This document shows, piece after piece, positions 16,360-24,930 of a stretch of 64,000 nt of DNA (position 1 is its first letter; each line of letters starts with the position of its first letter). The stretch comes from an uncultured bacterium (GTDB taxonomy: Bacteria > Vulcanimicrobiota > Xenobia > Xenobiales > Xenobiaceae), in the NCBI GenBank assembly GCA_934636825.1, contig CAKUBG010000006.1, positions 34,470-98,469 of the forward strand, read 5' to 3'. The translations under genes and the position numbers were made by a program. The notes under the pieces are model-generated. The model did no database searches and was not told where the DNA came from. It was given only the letters and a program-made list of their open reading frames with translations.

Positions 16360-18449
16360 AAAAAAATACTTCTTTTGGTCTTTCCCTTGTTTTAATTGTT
16401 ATTTTGGGATTAGTGGCCGCTTTGCCTATTATCGTAAGCAGAGTCGGCAGCGAACAGCGCAACAATTCAGCCGAAGTCCTTTTTGATTACGCAGCGCTTA
16501 ACGATTACGCTAGGCGCAGTGGCACTTCATTGGACACAGTTTTAGCTTGGTGCAAGGCTAGCGGCGTTACCGCTGTGGCTGTAGAGGAAAACAGCCGCGA
16601 CTCTTTGGCTTTGCGTGGTTTAGCTAGAGCAGCCAACTACTTTGAGATGACCGATTTACAATCTCAAAAAAGAGTAGATGGCAATATTAAGCTCGATCCT
16701 ATGTGCGCTTATTATGTAGCTAAAGATAATGATACAGCTACCAGGATAAAGCAAGGCGCCGCCTACAGTTTAGGGGCAGACAGAGTGCGTCTGGTTCCTG
16801 ATAGCAAGGGCAAAGTAGTAGAGCTGGCTTGTGATATTCGTGATTTGCCTTCTTTGGGGTTGGGTATTCCTTACGATATTGTGAACGAATTGCACGATAA
16901 GTACGGTTTCAAAGTTTGGTTGCGTCCTTGGAATAGTCCAAAATTGGACGAAGCTAGTCTGACTAATATTTTCAAAGTATATGCCAAGTTGGCCGGGCAA
17001 GCTCGAATTGAAGGCTTAATTTTTGGTGGTTTGCGCAACGAAGTATATGGTTATCCCAAGAATTTGGATATAACTGCCAAACTTTTGGAACAATCCGGTT
17101 TAAAGCTTGGCGTTATAGAGTTGGCTCCCAAAGCTCAACAAAAGGGAGTAGTTACTTTAGCTAAGCTTTGCCCGGAGCGTGTAGTTAGAGTGATGGCTGT
17201 TTCTCCTTCTCATCAGGCTAAACTTGATCCCGATACCGTTATTTCTATGTATAGCTTAGGCGTAAGAGAGCGCGGTATTCGTTTAATTTATTGCCGTCCT
17301 TATTTTGATGGTGTTGAAAAGCTCTCTGTAGAAGAAGTAAATTCCGCTTTTATGAGCGGCATTCATAAGAGTTTAGCCCCTTTATTTAAAGGACAGGCTT
17401 CTACTTATAGTAAGTCTGACAATTTGGTGAAGACAGGTTTTACCTTATGGAGCTTAGCTATTACCGCTATTAGCGCCAGTATAGCCTTGTGCTTTATTTT
17501 GTTAATAACTTTGCTCTGCCGTGAAAATAACCTATGCCAGCGCTTTTGGGGACGTCGCAGTGCCCTTGCCCTGTTACTGATGGTTATTCTTGTTACTGCT
17601 TTAAGTTGCGTAAGCGGTTTAGGATGCCATTGGGTGCGTATTTTGCTGGCTTTATCAGCAGTTACAATTATGCCCATTTTAGCTTACGTAATATTAGTGC
17701 CTTTTTGGGAACAAGCAGAGGAGTGTTCTACTATTTGGAATGCTATAGGCGAAGGCTTAGTTGTAATGGCCGTTTCGGTCAGTTTAACTTTATTTGGCGG
17801 TTTGCTGGCCGGCGCTTTGTTGAGTGATTTAAATTATATGCTCAGCTTAGATGTCTTCCGCGGCGTAAAATTGCACAGCTTATTGGTTCCTCTAGTTATC
17901 TTTGTGATTTGGCTGGTACAGCAAGGACGCAGCGGCGGCTTAGATAGTTTAATCAAGTTCTTGGAATCCGAAGTTAAATTGTGGCACGTTGTGCTCTTCT
18001 TTGTCTTTGCTATAGTAGCTGCTTTCTACTTAATTCGTACTGGCAATAGTGGCGGAGATTTAGTAGTTAGTGAATCGGAGCGTGCTTTTAGGCGTTGGTT
18101 GGATGGTACTTTAGGAGTGCGGCCGCGCTTCAAGGAGTTTATTTTGGGCAACCCGGCTTTGATTTTGCTGCCCACTTTAGTATTTTTGCGTTGGCGCAGT
18201 TGTGTGCCTTTGGCAATTTTGGCTAGTGCTGTCGGCATGGCTTCTCTTTCTGATACTTATGGCCATATCCACACTCCTATTTTGGTCTCTTTACAGCGCA
18301 CTACTAATGGTGTTGTTTTAGGCTGTGTTATAGGTGTGATACTCGCTTTTGTTTGCTATGGCTTAAAAAATTTGCTGGCTCCCTATACCAAGATGTTGGT
18401 GCAACCGAGCCAAGATCAAAGGCGTCAGGCGGAAAACGAGGCTAAGTAA
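16356..18449 (+). CDS. DUF5693 family polytopic membrane protein
   Basis: A protein of 697 residues with an N-terminal hydrophobic anchor (LVLIVILGLVAALPIIV), a large soluble domain of ~330 residues outside the membrane, then about eight transmembrane segments in the C-terminal half (for example LAITAISASIALCFILL and VVLFFVFAIVAAFYLI). This matches DUF5693, a family often encoded beside CsaB. The start is the ATG at 16356, which overlaps the upstream stop by four bases; the TTG at 16338 would overlap more. The soluble domain looks like a TIM-barrel-type fold but no catalytic motif is clear. It probably belongs to cell-surface polymer assembly; inferred from its csaB neighbour. Confidence 0.8.
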   Translation: MKKNTSFGLSLVLIVILGLVAALPIIVSRVGSEQRNNSAEVLFDYAALNDYARRSGTSLDTVLAWCKASGVTAVAVEENSRDSLALRGLARAANYFEMTDLQSQKRVDGNIKLDPMCAYYVAKDNDTATRIKQGAAYSLGADRVRLVPDSKGKVVELACDIRDLPSLGLGIPYDIVNELHDKYGFKVWLRPWNSPKLDEASLTNIFKVYAKLAGQARIEGLIFGGLRNEVYGYPKNLDITAKLLEQSGLKLGVIELAPKAQQKGVVTLAKLCPERVVRVMAVSPSHQAKLDPDTVISMYSLGVRERGIRLIYCRPYFDGVEKLSVEEVNSAFMSGIHKSLAPLFKGQASTYSKSDNLVKTGFTLWSLAITAISASIALCFILLITLLCRENNLCQRFWGRRSALALLLMVILVTALSCVSGLGCHWVRILLALSAVTIMPILAYVILVPFWEQAEECSTIWNAIGEGLVVMAVSVSLTLFGGLLAGALLSDLNYMLSLDVFRGVKLHSLLVPLVIFVIWLVQQGRSGGLDSLIKFLESEVKLWHVVLFFVFAIVAAFYLIRTGNSGGDLVVSESERAFRRWLDGTLGVRPRFKEFILGNPALILLPTLVFLRWRSCVPLAILASAVGMASLSDTYGHIHTPILVSLQRTTNGVVLGCVIGVILAFVCYGLKNLLAPYTKMLVQPSQDQRRQAENEAK

Positions 18450-18451
18450 GC

Positions 18452-19543
18452 ATGGGTAAGCGTATTTTACTTTCCGGCTATTTCGGTTTTGACAACATTG
18501 GTGACGAAGCTATTTTAGAAGCTGAGTGCACTCAATTGCGCAAACTCGATCCCAGTTTGGAGCTTAGCGCTTTAATCGACAATAAAGCCAGAGCCGAAGA
18601 ATTACACTTAAAAGCCTATAAGCGTAAGTCCATTTGGCAAATTTACAAAGCTATTTCGGAATGCGATTTGCTTATTTCTGGCGGAGGTGGTCTTTTTCAG
18701 GATTCAACTGGCATAGGTAGCGTGATGTATTATGGCGCTATTCTTACTATGGCAGCTATTCTCAATAAGCCAAGCTTTATATTTAGTCAAGGATTCGGTC
18801 CTATCCGTACTGATTTGGGTAAGTTGCTAGCCAAACAACTTCTGCCTTTTGCCAACAAAGCTTCTTTTCGTGATGAAGAGTCGTTGCAAGAATTTAAGAA
18901 GTTCGCTCCTGGAGTTGAGGCTGTACTTACTGCCGATCCGGCTTTTCTTTTGCAAGCTGAAAGTGAACAAAAATCATTGGAAGCCTTGGAAAAGTGCGGT
19001 GTAACTTCTGTAAAAGCCCCTATAGTTGTAGTGGCTTTGCGCTCTTGGTTTGAGTTGGAATTGGCTTCTAAAGCTGAAGCCTTTAATAAATGGCTTGCTG
19101 CTTTCTCGGAGGAGGAAAGGCCTCATTTATTGGTTCTGCCTTTGCAATATTGGTATGACGAAGGAATTTCTCGCCGCTTTACTTCTTTAATCAAGTATCC
19201 TTGCACTATGGCTCCTCAGCTTAATGTTTCCGAAATGGTTTCCTTATTGGCGGCCAAGCCTGTGGAGATGGTAGTAGCTATGCGCCTACACGCCATCATT
19301 TTGGCTTCTTCGTCAGCTAAGCCTATTTTGGGTATTGCCTACGATCCTAAAGTAAGTCGCATATGCCAATTATGTGAAGCTCCTTGCCTGCCTTTAGAGA
19401 AGTTGAGTGCAGAAGATTTAAGCGAAAACCTTAGCAAAACTTGGCAACATAGGGAAGAACTTGGAAAGAAGATAGGCCAAAATGCTTCAGCTTTGCGTCA
19501 GAAAGCCTTGCAAGCTTTCAATATTGCCTTGGAGATGATATGA
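18452..19543 (+). CDS. csaB: Polysaccharide pyruvyl transferase CsaB
   Basis: Adds pyruvate ketals to the secondary cell-wall polymer that holds S-layer-homology proteins in several lineages. The 363-residue protein has normal length and family motifs: N-terminal GYFGFDNIGDEAIL, ISGGGGLFQD, the SQGFGP loop, and C-terminal MRLHAIILAS with GIAYDPKV. The ATG lies two bases after the DUF5693 stop and the gene overlaps the next one by four bases. Its presence suggests that the cell wall carries a pyruvylated polymer, although no SLH protein occurs in this window. Confidence 0.9.
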   Translation: MGKRILLSGYFGFDNIGDEAILEAECTQLRKLDPSLELSALIDNKARAEELHLKAYKRKSIWQIYKAISECDLLISGGGGLFQDSTGIGSVMYYGAILTMAAILNKPSFIFSQGFGPIRTDLGKLLAKQLLPFANKASFRDEESLQEFKKFAPGVEAVLTADPAFLLQAESEQKSLEALEKCGVTSVKAPIVVVALRSWFELELASKAEAFNKWLAAFSEEERPHLLVLPLQYWYDEGISRRFTSLIKYPCTMAPQLNVSEMVSLLAAKPVEMVVAMRLHAIILASSSAKPILGIAYDPKVSRICQLCEAPCLPLEKLSAEDLSENLSKTWQHREELGKKIGQNASALRQKALQAFNIALEMI

Positions 19544-20073
19544 GTACCGAACCAAACCAAAACACCAGTAAAACGTCTAGCCTGATAGGGCGCTTGGCAG
19601 CCTATGCTCAAGTAGGATTGATTATGGTTTTTAGCGTCTATCTACTTTGGGCTTTTTTAGGCGGTATAGATGCTCAGTATTTAGTGTGTATGAATAAAGG
19701 CTTGGCTGCCCAATATGCCAAGATCTTGAGTTCTGGTACGGCAGGCGATCAGCTTTTTATCGATATACTTAATTTGATCGCTCCCCATATGCATTGGTTC
19801 TATTTGGCTTTAGGGAGCAGTGTGCTTGCTTTTCCTTGCTTAGGCTGGCTTTTGACTCGCCTTTTAGATTGTGAGCCCAAGTGGGCCGGTATTTTGCCTA
19901 TTTTGGGCTTGTTTTCCGGCTTAAACCCTGTGCGTTTAGGTAGCGATGGTTTAGTGGCTCCTTTTTCCATGTCTGAGCAAGCTTTGCTTTTAGGCATACA
20001 AATATTTTGTATCCATTGGACAGCCGCTTGGTTTTACGAAAGACGCCAGAAAAAGCAAAAAATAAAAGCCTAA
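19540..20073 (+). CDS. Small membrane protein of the csaB operon
   Basis: A 177-residue protein with about four hydrophobic segments (near 25-45, 85-108, 115-135 and 145-165) and a basic C-terminal tail. Its ATG overlaps the csaB stop (ATGA). No family recognised. Coupling to csaB suggests a role in the same envelope process. Confidence 0.6.
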   Translation: MSTEPNQNTSKTSSLIGRLAAYAQVGLIMVFSVYLLWAFLGGIDAQYLVCMNKGLAAQYAKILSSGTAGDQLFIDILNLIAPHMHWFYLALGSSVLAFPCLGWLLTRLLDCEPKWAGILPILGLFSGLNPVRLGSDGLVAPFSMSEQALLLGIQIFCIHWTAAWFYERRQKKQKIKA

Positions 20074-20085
20074 ATTATTGGCAAA

Positions 20086-20121
20086 GGCTAGCGGTCAAAA
20101 AGACAAGCTGGCCTTATTTTT
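20086..20121 (+). terminator. Terminator of the csaB operon
   Basis: Stem AAGGCTAGC / AGCTGGCCTT with a 13-base loop and then TATTTTTTG, placed between two convergent genes. Confidence 0.7.
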
Positions 20122-21043
20122 TGAAATAGCGATAAGCTAGCTCGGAAATTGTGGCTATAAGTTGAGCATTCTTTTCAGGCGTCTCTTGCGAGTTTTTAAT
20201 GAATACCGATAAAGTATAGGAAATTTGTTTGTTTTCGCTTGGCAATATTACGAAACCGATATCGTTAATAGCGATAATTTCCCCTTGCTTATTTTTGTCT
20301 CCAGTGCCAGTTTTATGGCCAATAATAGCTCCAGTAGATAGCAATGGGGCTGCTAGTCTATCCTGGCCAGTCTGGCACTGGATAAGTGCATCTTTTAGCC
20401 AATTTTGCAATCCGGGCTTGAAAATTTGGCTATGTAAAATTTTATCTAACAATAAAGCTGCTTCAGTTGGAGTAGTGTAGTTATCGTAACATTTATAAAT
20501 ATCGTCGTGCATGTCTTTTTCAGTCCAACAGATTTTTGTTTGTTTTAAACCTAATTGACGCATAAATTTATCTGTTAACTGAGGATGGCCAAATTTAGCA
20601 AAAAGAATGTCGCACGCATTGTTGTCGCTTAAAAGTAGAGAATATTTGAGTAACTCTTCCAAGTTTAAAGTAATATTGCCATGTGGATATTTATCACGTA
20701 GTGGACTGTAGGTGCCTTTTCTCAAACTATCAGCGCTAATGAAAATAGGTCTATTTAAATCTAAATTGTTTTTTCCTAAGAAATGCAAAATATATAAAGC
20801 TTGATGTAATTTATATACACTTAGCATAGGAAATCGTTGGCTGCCATTAAGCTGATACACTTCTTTCCCTTGTGCATAGATAGAAACTCCTACTATTGCT
20901 TTGTAAGAGGCTGTAGCTTCAGCAATTTTGCTTTGTAATTCTTTAGCTGTAAAATTGGGAGATTCTGTAGGTTGAGCTAGAGCAGGGACGGAGATAAGAC
21001 ATAATAAAAATAACACAAAATGAACACACTTAAATGCTGACAT
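20114..21043 (-). CDS. Class A beta-lactamase, subclass A2-like
   Basis: A 309-residue exported serine beta-lactamase that would hydrolyse beta-lactam antibiotics outside the cytoplasmic membrane. It has a signal peptide (hydrophobic FVLFLLCLISVPALA), the S-x-x-K active site in MLSVYKLH, SDN in LLLSDNNA and KTG in GHKTGTGDK. In the omega region, TEKDMH carries the general-base Glu with His four residues on, as in the PER/CfxA/CblA group (A2), instead of the ExxLN of TEM-like enzymes. All catalytic residues are present, so it should be active; substrate range cannot be read from sequence. It is a single gene downstream of the 6S RNA. Confidence 0.9.
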   Translation of the reverse strand: MSAFKCVHFVLFLLCLISVPALAQPTESPNFTAKELQSKIAEATASYKAIVGVSIYAQGKEVYQLNGSQRFPMLSVYKLHQALYILHFLGKNNLDLNRPIFISADSLRKGTYSPLRDKYPHGNITLNLEELLKYSLLLSDNNACDILFAKFGHPQLTDKFMRQLGLKQTKICWTEKDMHDDIYKCYDNYTTPTEAALLLDKILHSQIFKPGLQNWLKDALIQCQTGQDRLAAPLLSTGAIIGHKTGTGDKNKQGEIIAINDIGFVILPSENKQISYTLSVFIKNSQETPEKNAQLIATISELAYRYFKK

Positions 21044-21146
21044 AAAAACTTACTGGCAACTATTCAAATACAAAGTTAAACATAAAAAAAGATCCGCTAC
21101 ACTAATCTGTGCACCGAATCTTACAACAAAACTAGCAAATAATAGA

Positions 21147-21382
21147 AAAAAAGCCCTACGAGAGAAACACTAACACGAGAGGTACTCGAACCTGCCTTAG
21201 CAGGTGGGCGCTCCTCTGGCCCGACATTGTCGAGGACTCTGAATCCGTCTTCACTTTGAGAAAAAAGTCTCAAAGTAAGATCCATAACTCTACTCTAAAC
21301 GCGGAGTAATGCTCCCTATTAGTACATATCGGCTCAACTACTAATCTCGTGCAGCTAAAAAGATACGCAGGGCGTTTCTCTA
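21147..21382 (-). ncRNA. ssrS: 6S RNA (RNA polymerase regulator), probable
   Basis: Read on the minus strand, this ~230-base region has terminal complementary arms (AGAGAAAC at 21374-21381 with GTTTCTCT at 21161-21168), internal hairpins including ACTTTGAGA/TCTCAAAGT and ACCTGC/GCAGGT, and the string TGAGCCGATAT, identical to a stretch of E. coli 6S RNA. It ends in GGGC then a T-run. No open frame fits. 6S RNA binds sigma70-RNA polymerase and represses promoters in slow growth. Exact ends are estimated. Confidence 0.7.
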
Positions 21383-21425
21383 TGTGGGCATGATAGCAGT
21401 TATAATCACTTTATGCAACAAAAAA

Positions 21426-21464
21426 AGCCATAAATACGGAAAAATCTTCCCGTCATTTATGGCT
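21426..21464 (-). terminator. Terminator of trxA
   Basis: Arms AGCCATAAAT and ATTTATGGCT around an A/T-rich core with CGG/CCG; on the minus strand it is followed by a T-run (21419-21425). It lies about 40 bases beyond the trxA stop. Confidence 0.8.
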
Positions 21465-21505
21465 TCTACATTATAAAATGCTTTGGCCACGCTTTCGAAT
21501 AAGAG

Positions 21506-21823
21506 TTAAAGAGCGTTTTGCTCGATGAAGTCTTGAAGGCGTCCTTTATCCATGTAGCCTACACCTCTGGCTACAGGCTGTCCATCTTTAAATACTAAAA
21601 GGGTAGGGATACTCTTTACTTCATATTTTCTAGCCACATTGGGGCTCTCGTCAGTATCAATTTTGACGAATTTTACCTGGCCTTCGTAAGCAGTTGCCAT
21701 CTCTTCAATTACGGGAAGAAGCATTTGGCAAGGGCCACACCATTCGGCGAAAAAGTCGAGCACTACGGGCAGCTCAGACTCCAAAACTTCACTTTTAAAA
21801 CTGTTATCGTTAATAACTTGCAT
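21506..21823 (-). CDS. trxA: Thioredoxin
   Basis: A 105-residue cytoplasmic dithiol oxidoreductase of standard length. The active site is FFAEWCGPCQM, the cis-proline loop is SIPTLLVFKDG, and the conserved DTDE and Gly residues are present. It reduces protein disulfides and serves ribonucleotide and peroxide reductases. It lies 41 bases after the Nudix gene on the same strand and ends in its own terminator. Confidence 0.97.
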   Translation of the reverse strand: MQVINDNSFKSEVLESELPVVLDFFAEWCGPCQMLLPVIEEMATAYEGQVKFVKIDTDESPNVARKYEVKSIPTLLVFKDGQPVARGVGYMDKGRLQDFIEQNAL

Positions 21824-21864
21824 AAAATAGTCAGTTCCTTTATCAATTTTAGGGGAAAACGAGA

Positions 21865-22308
21865 CTAGTCAATCCACATTGAACCTAAATAAGAAGGACG
21901 ATAAATTTTTGCATTCTCTACCGCTTCAACTATATCTTTAGCTATAGGAGGGTAGATAACTAAATTATTCAACTCGTCTATATCAACATACCTGGCTGTA
22001 TAAAGACGTTCTTCTTGGCCAACTTGCAGCTGACCGCCGAGCTCTTTAGCATAAAAAACTACATGTACCACATGACGCGAATCGTCCGGCGCTATAGAGT
22101 CGGCTACAAATGCCAAAGAGCCTACTTCTATATCTAAATTGGTTTCTTCTTTGAGTTCGCGCACAGCACACTTTGCTAAAGACTCACCGAACTCAACGCC
22201 TCCGCCGGGCAGAAGCCAGTATTTCTGACCGTCTTTCTGGTGCTCAACCAGCAAAACTTGGTTATCCTTACGGATTATAACAGCTACTCTAATGCGAACA
22301 TTCGGCAT
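21865..22308 (-). CDS. Nudix hydrolase
   Basis: A 147-residue hydrolase of nucleoside-diphosphate-linked substrates. The Nudix box is complete: GGGVEFGESLAKCAVRELKE followed by ETNLDI. I chose the ATG at 22308 because AGAGGA precedes it by five bases. A longer in-frame reading up to 22392 would run through the rplL terminator hairpin and is unlikely. The specific substrate cannot be told. It sits between rplL and trxA, probably served by readthrough or an own promoter. Confidence 0.88.
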   Translation of the reverse strand: MPNVRIRVAVIIRKDNQVLLVEHQKDGQKYWLLPGGGVEFGESLAKCAVRELKEETNLDIEVGSLAFVADSIAPDDSRHVVHVVFYAKELGGQLQVGQEERLYTARYVDIDELNNLVIYPPIAKDIVEAVENAKIYRPSYLGSMWID

Positions 22309-22344
22309 ACGTTCCTCTGTTTTTAGCGGGGTAGCCATACTTGG

Positions 22345-22382
22345 CCATAAAACAATAGCGACCGGACTAACCCAGTCGCTAT
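22345..22382 (-). terminator. Terminator of rplJ-rplL
   Basis: Arms ATAGCGAC and GTCGCTAT with inner pairs, then TGTTTTAT on the minus strand, about 30 bases after the rplL stop. Confidence 0.8.
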
Positions 22383-22411
22383 CTTTCATCACTTAAGCTT
22401 ATATATTAAAC

Positions 22412-22783
22412 TTACTTGAGGGTGATGGTGGCGCCAACTTCAGCGAACTTAGCTTTGATGGCTTCGGCGTCGGCCTTGGAGAGACCCTCTTTGAGCATCT
22501 GAGGAGCACCTTCTACGAGGTCCTTGGACTCTTTGAGACCCAAACCGGCAACTTCGCGTACGACTTTGATGACCTTAATCTTCTCGGAACCGACGGCGGT
22601 GAGCTCTACGTCGAAAGAGGTTTTCTCTTCAGCGGGAGCGGCGGCAGCAGCGGCGGGAGCGGCGGCTACGGCAACGGGAGCAGCGGCGGATACGCCAAGG
22701 CGCTCTTCCAACTCTTTAACAATTTCGGCGGCCTCAAGAAGAGTGAGGTTGCAAATAGCATCGATCAAAGCGGACTTATCCAT
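22412..22783 (-). CDS. rplL: Ribosomal protein bL12 (L7/L12)
   Basis: A 123-residue acidic stalk protein that recruits elongation factors. It has the N-terminal dimerisation helix region, an Ala-rich hinge ([20 protein letters not shown]), and the C-terminal domain with [15 protein letters not shown]. The ATG at 22783 follows GGAGG by six bases; a reading from 22795 is less likely. It is co-transcribed with rplJ, 54 bases upstream. Confidence 0.98.
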   Translation of the reverse strand: MDKSALIDAICNLTLLEAAEIVKELEERLGVSAAAPVAVAAAPAAAAAAPAEEKTSFDVELTAVGSEKIKVIKVVREVAGLGLKESKDLVEGAPQMLKEGLSKADAEAIKAKFAEVGATITLK

Positions 22784-22837
22784 GATTTCCTCCAAAAAAT
22801 TTATAACCTAATACTTAATTAAACTGAAACTAACTGA

Positions 22838-23404
22838 TTAAGCTTCCTGAGCTTCTTCTTTGGAGCGCTTTTCGTTCCAAGCGTCCAAAACGGTAGCCAT
22901 GCTGCGACCAGTGGCATTCAACACGCCAAGGATGTTGCGGTGAGGAGCCAACATAAGTCCGAGCAACTGCATACGCAGTACTTCGATTGACGGCAGAGCG
23001 GCAATAGCTTTAAGCTCGTCAATACTCAAGAGACGGTTGTCCATAACCGCACCCTTAACCACGGGCAGGCCATTAGGCTTCTGAGTCTTAGCGAACTCTA
23101 ATACTGCTTTAGCGGCAGCAGCGGGATCACCCATGCCGAATACTACGGCGGTAGGTCCCTCTAAGGTTCCAGCTTCGCACTCAATGTTAATCTCACTTAA
23201 AGCTTTACGAATGAGAGTATTTTTTGCAATCTTGTAGATACCGTCGCACTCACGGAGCTTTCCACGAAGCTCGGTGATGGCTTTTACGGTTAAACCGCCA
23301 GCCTGACCACGATAGTCAGTCAGGATAATGATGCTGGCTTTCTTTAAGCACTCGCGTAAATGCTCTAAGGATTCAGCCTTGCGCTGTAAGTTCTGTGCGT
23401 TCAT
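22838..23404 (-). CDS. rplJ: Ribosomal protein uL10
   Basis: Base of the ribosomal stalk; binds 23S rRNA and L12 dimers. The protein is 188 residues from the ATG at 23404 and has the typical IIILTDYRGQAGGLTV, NTLIRKAL, GPTAVVF and VVKGAVMD segments. A GTG at 23443 would add 13 residues (MSGREEGRETLEI) and cannot be excluded, because the Shine-Dalgarno near the ATG is close (AGAG three to four bases away). The L10 leader upstream shows autoregulation by the L10-L12 complex. The rplK-rplA genes usually placed before it are not here. Confidence 0.96.
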   Translation of the reverse strand: MNAQNLQRKAESLEHLRECLKKASIIILTDYRGQAGGLTVKAITELRGKLRECDGIYKIAKNTLIRKALSEINIECEAGTLEGPTAVVFGMGDPAAAAKAVLEFAKTQKPNGLPVVKGAVMDNRLLSIDELKAIAALPSIEVLRMQLLGLMLAPHRNILGVLNATGRSMATVLDAWNEKRSKEEAQEA

Positions 23405-23479
23405 TATCTCTAGTGTTTCTCTCCCTTCCTCTCTTCCACTCACTAGGAGCGAAGATCGATTCGGGCCTCTATCTTACTG

Positions 23480-23640
23480 AATGAACCGTAAAATAAAAAC
23501 GCCTCCTGCCTAAAAAAAGCAGACGGAGACGCAGAGTTGAAACGAAACTTATACTATTTCGCCTCGGCAGGATCCCAAAAAGTGGTGATTAAGTCAAAAT
23601 ATATGACACCCGCTGTCTCTGGCCGAGTAGTATTCTAGCA
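23480..23640 (-). promoter_or_regulatory. L10 leader with attenuator hairpin
   Basis: On the minus strand the region reads CAGAGACAGCGGGTGTC, then CTTAATCACC, then ATCCTGCCGAGGCG, the pattern of the ribosomal L10 leader that binds L10(L12)4. Between it and rplJ lies a hairpin (GTCTC..CTGC / GCAGGAGGC, about 23490-23528) followed by TTTTTATTTT, which fits a transcription attenuator. Confidence 0.75.
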
Positions 23641-23689
23641 TAAAAATTCGCTTCGTCAAGAGTTTTTAAGCACTTCCGTTAAGCATTTT

Positions 23690-24667
23690 TTAGTCGGGAT
23701 CGACATGGACGTTGCAATGCTTTACTTGAGGGAAATTGCGTTCAATTGCTAAATGGACTTCTTCTCCTATGCTGCTAGCATTACGTAAAGTCTGATTGCC
23801 GTCGCAAGCAATAGTTATGTCGGTATAAGCTTTTGTGCCGAAAAGTCTGGTCTTCAGCTCTTTAACAGCAATAACTCCCTTTTGCTCAGCGGCAGTAGAG
23901 CGCATCGCTTTTACAGTTTCGGGATCGCAAGATTTGTCCGTCAGTTTTTCTACTGCGTCTTTGCCTATATCCCAGGCGGTTTTGATAATACACAAACAAA
24001 TTAATAAAGAAGCGATAGGGTCGCCTAAGGGGTAGCCCAATTGAGCTGCGCCTATGCCTATTAAAGCGCCGATAGAGGAGAGAGCGTCAGAGCGATGGTG
24101 CCAAGCGTCGGCCTTAAGAGCAGTAGATTTTATCTTATTGGCTGCCGCAATAGTATACCAATACATGGCTTCTTTGACGATTATGGAAATAATGGCCGCG
24201 TAAAGAGCTAAAGCGCCGGGAATTTCCAGGGAATTGCTTGGGGCCAAAAGCGTTTGTATGCCGCTCCAACCTATAGCTAAGCCAGTTGCCAAAAGCATAA
24301 TGGCCAAAATAAGAGAGCCGAGGCTTTCAAAACGCTCGTGGCCGTATTGGTGGTCGCTATCCGATTTTTTATTGGCGATTTTAACGCTAACTATCACAAC
24401 CAGTGTGCTGAGCACATCGGAAGCTGTGTGAATAGCGTCACTGATCATAGCTGCTGAGTTGGCCACAAAACCGGCTATCAACTTTAAGCCTGTTAAAATT
24501 AAATTGCTTAAAATGCTCCAGTTGGAAACGCTTAAAGCAATTTTTTCTGCTTCGCTATCGCTTATCGAAGGGGCAGACAATGAAGAGGATCTACTTTTGC
24601 CCGCTTTCGAGACGTTTGCCGACTCAGTTGAAGCTGGCAATTTATTTTGGTTAGGCTCATTATTCAT
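23690..24667 (-). CDS. Cation diffusion facilitator (CDF) metal exporter
   Basis: A 325-residue inner-membrane antiporter that exports Zn2+, Fe2+, Mn2+ or similar ions. After a ~40-residue polar N-terminus come six transmembrane helices. The metal-site motifs SDAIHTASD in TM2 and DAWHHRSDAL in TM5 are both present (HxxxD type), with the YGHERFE loop and a C-terminal ferredoxin-like cytoplasmic domain with HCNVHVDPD. The HD/HD site favours zinc-like ions, but specificity is not certain. It stands as a single gene. Confidence 0.92.
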   Translation of the reverse strand: MNNEPNQNKLPASTESANVSKAGKSRSSSLSAPSISDSEAEKIALSVSNWSILSNLILTGLKLIAGFVANSAAMISDAIHTASDVLSTLVVIVSVKIANKKSDSDHQYGHERFESLGSLILAIMLLATGLAIGWSGIQTLLAPSNSLEIPGALALYAAIISIIVKEAMYWYTIAAANKIKSTALKADAWHHRSDALSSIGALIGIGAAQLGYPLGDPIASLLICLCIIKTAWDIGKDAVEKLTDKSCDPETVKAMRSTAAEQKGVIAVKELKTRLFGTKAYTDITIACDGNQTLRNASSIGEEVHLAIERNFPQVKHCNVHVDPD

Positions 24668-24797
24668 GTTAGTAAAAGGCAGTCGACAATTACAGATTTT
24701 TTTTCTGGATATGCCAGACTTTATGCCTCCATAAAAATATTTAACCCGTATTATACAGCAAAAAACTGTTAGTTAGAACAAAAAAAAGGCCAAAAAT

Positions 24798-24833
24798 CAA
24801 ATAAATTGGTTCTAAATTAAACCAATTTATTTG
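24798..24833. terminator. A/T-rich palindrome between the CDF and WYL genes
   Basis: Perfect 14-base arms CAAATAAATTGGTT and AACCAATTTATTTG with a short loop, flanked on the left by an A-run. It could be a terminator or an operator. Confidence 0.45.
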
Positions 24834-24856
24834 CAGAGAATATCTCACAATTTAAA

Positions 24857-24897
24857 GCAAAAAAGCCCCCCAACTTTTTATAGTGCGAGAGGCTTTC
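24857..24897 (-). terminator. Terminator of the WYL regulator gene
   Basis: On the minus strand AAAGCCTCTC pairs with GGGGGGCTTT (several G-U pairs) and a T-run follows. It lies just after the WYL stop. Confidence 0.6.
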
Positions 24898-24930
24898 ATT
24901 ATAACCGCCGGAGGCAGTTCATTGTTTAGT

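Noticed and set aside
22308..22392. Longer N-terminus of the Nudix protein
   Set aside because: It would translate the rplL terminator hairpin, and a good Shine-Dalgarno lies before the ATG at 22308.
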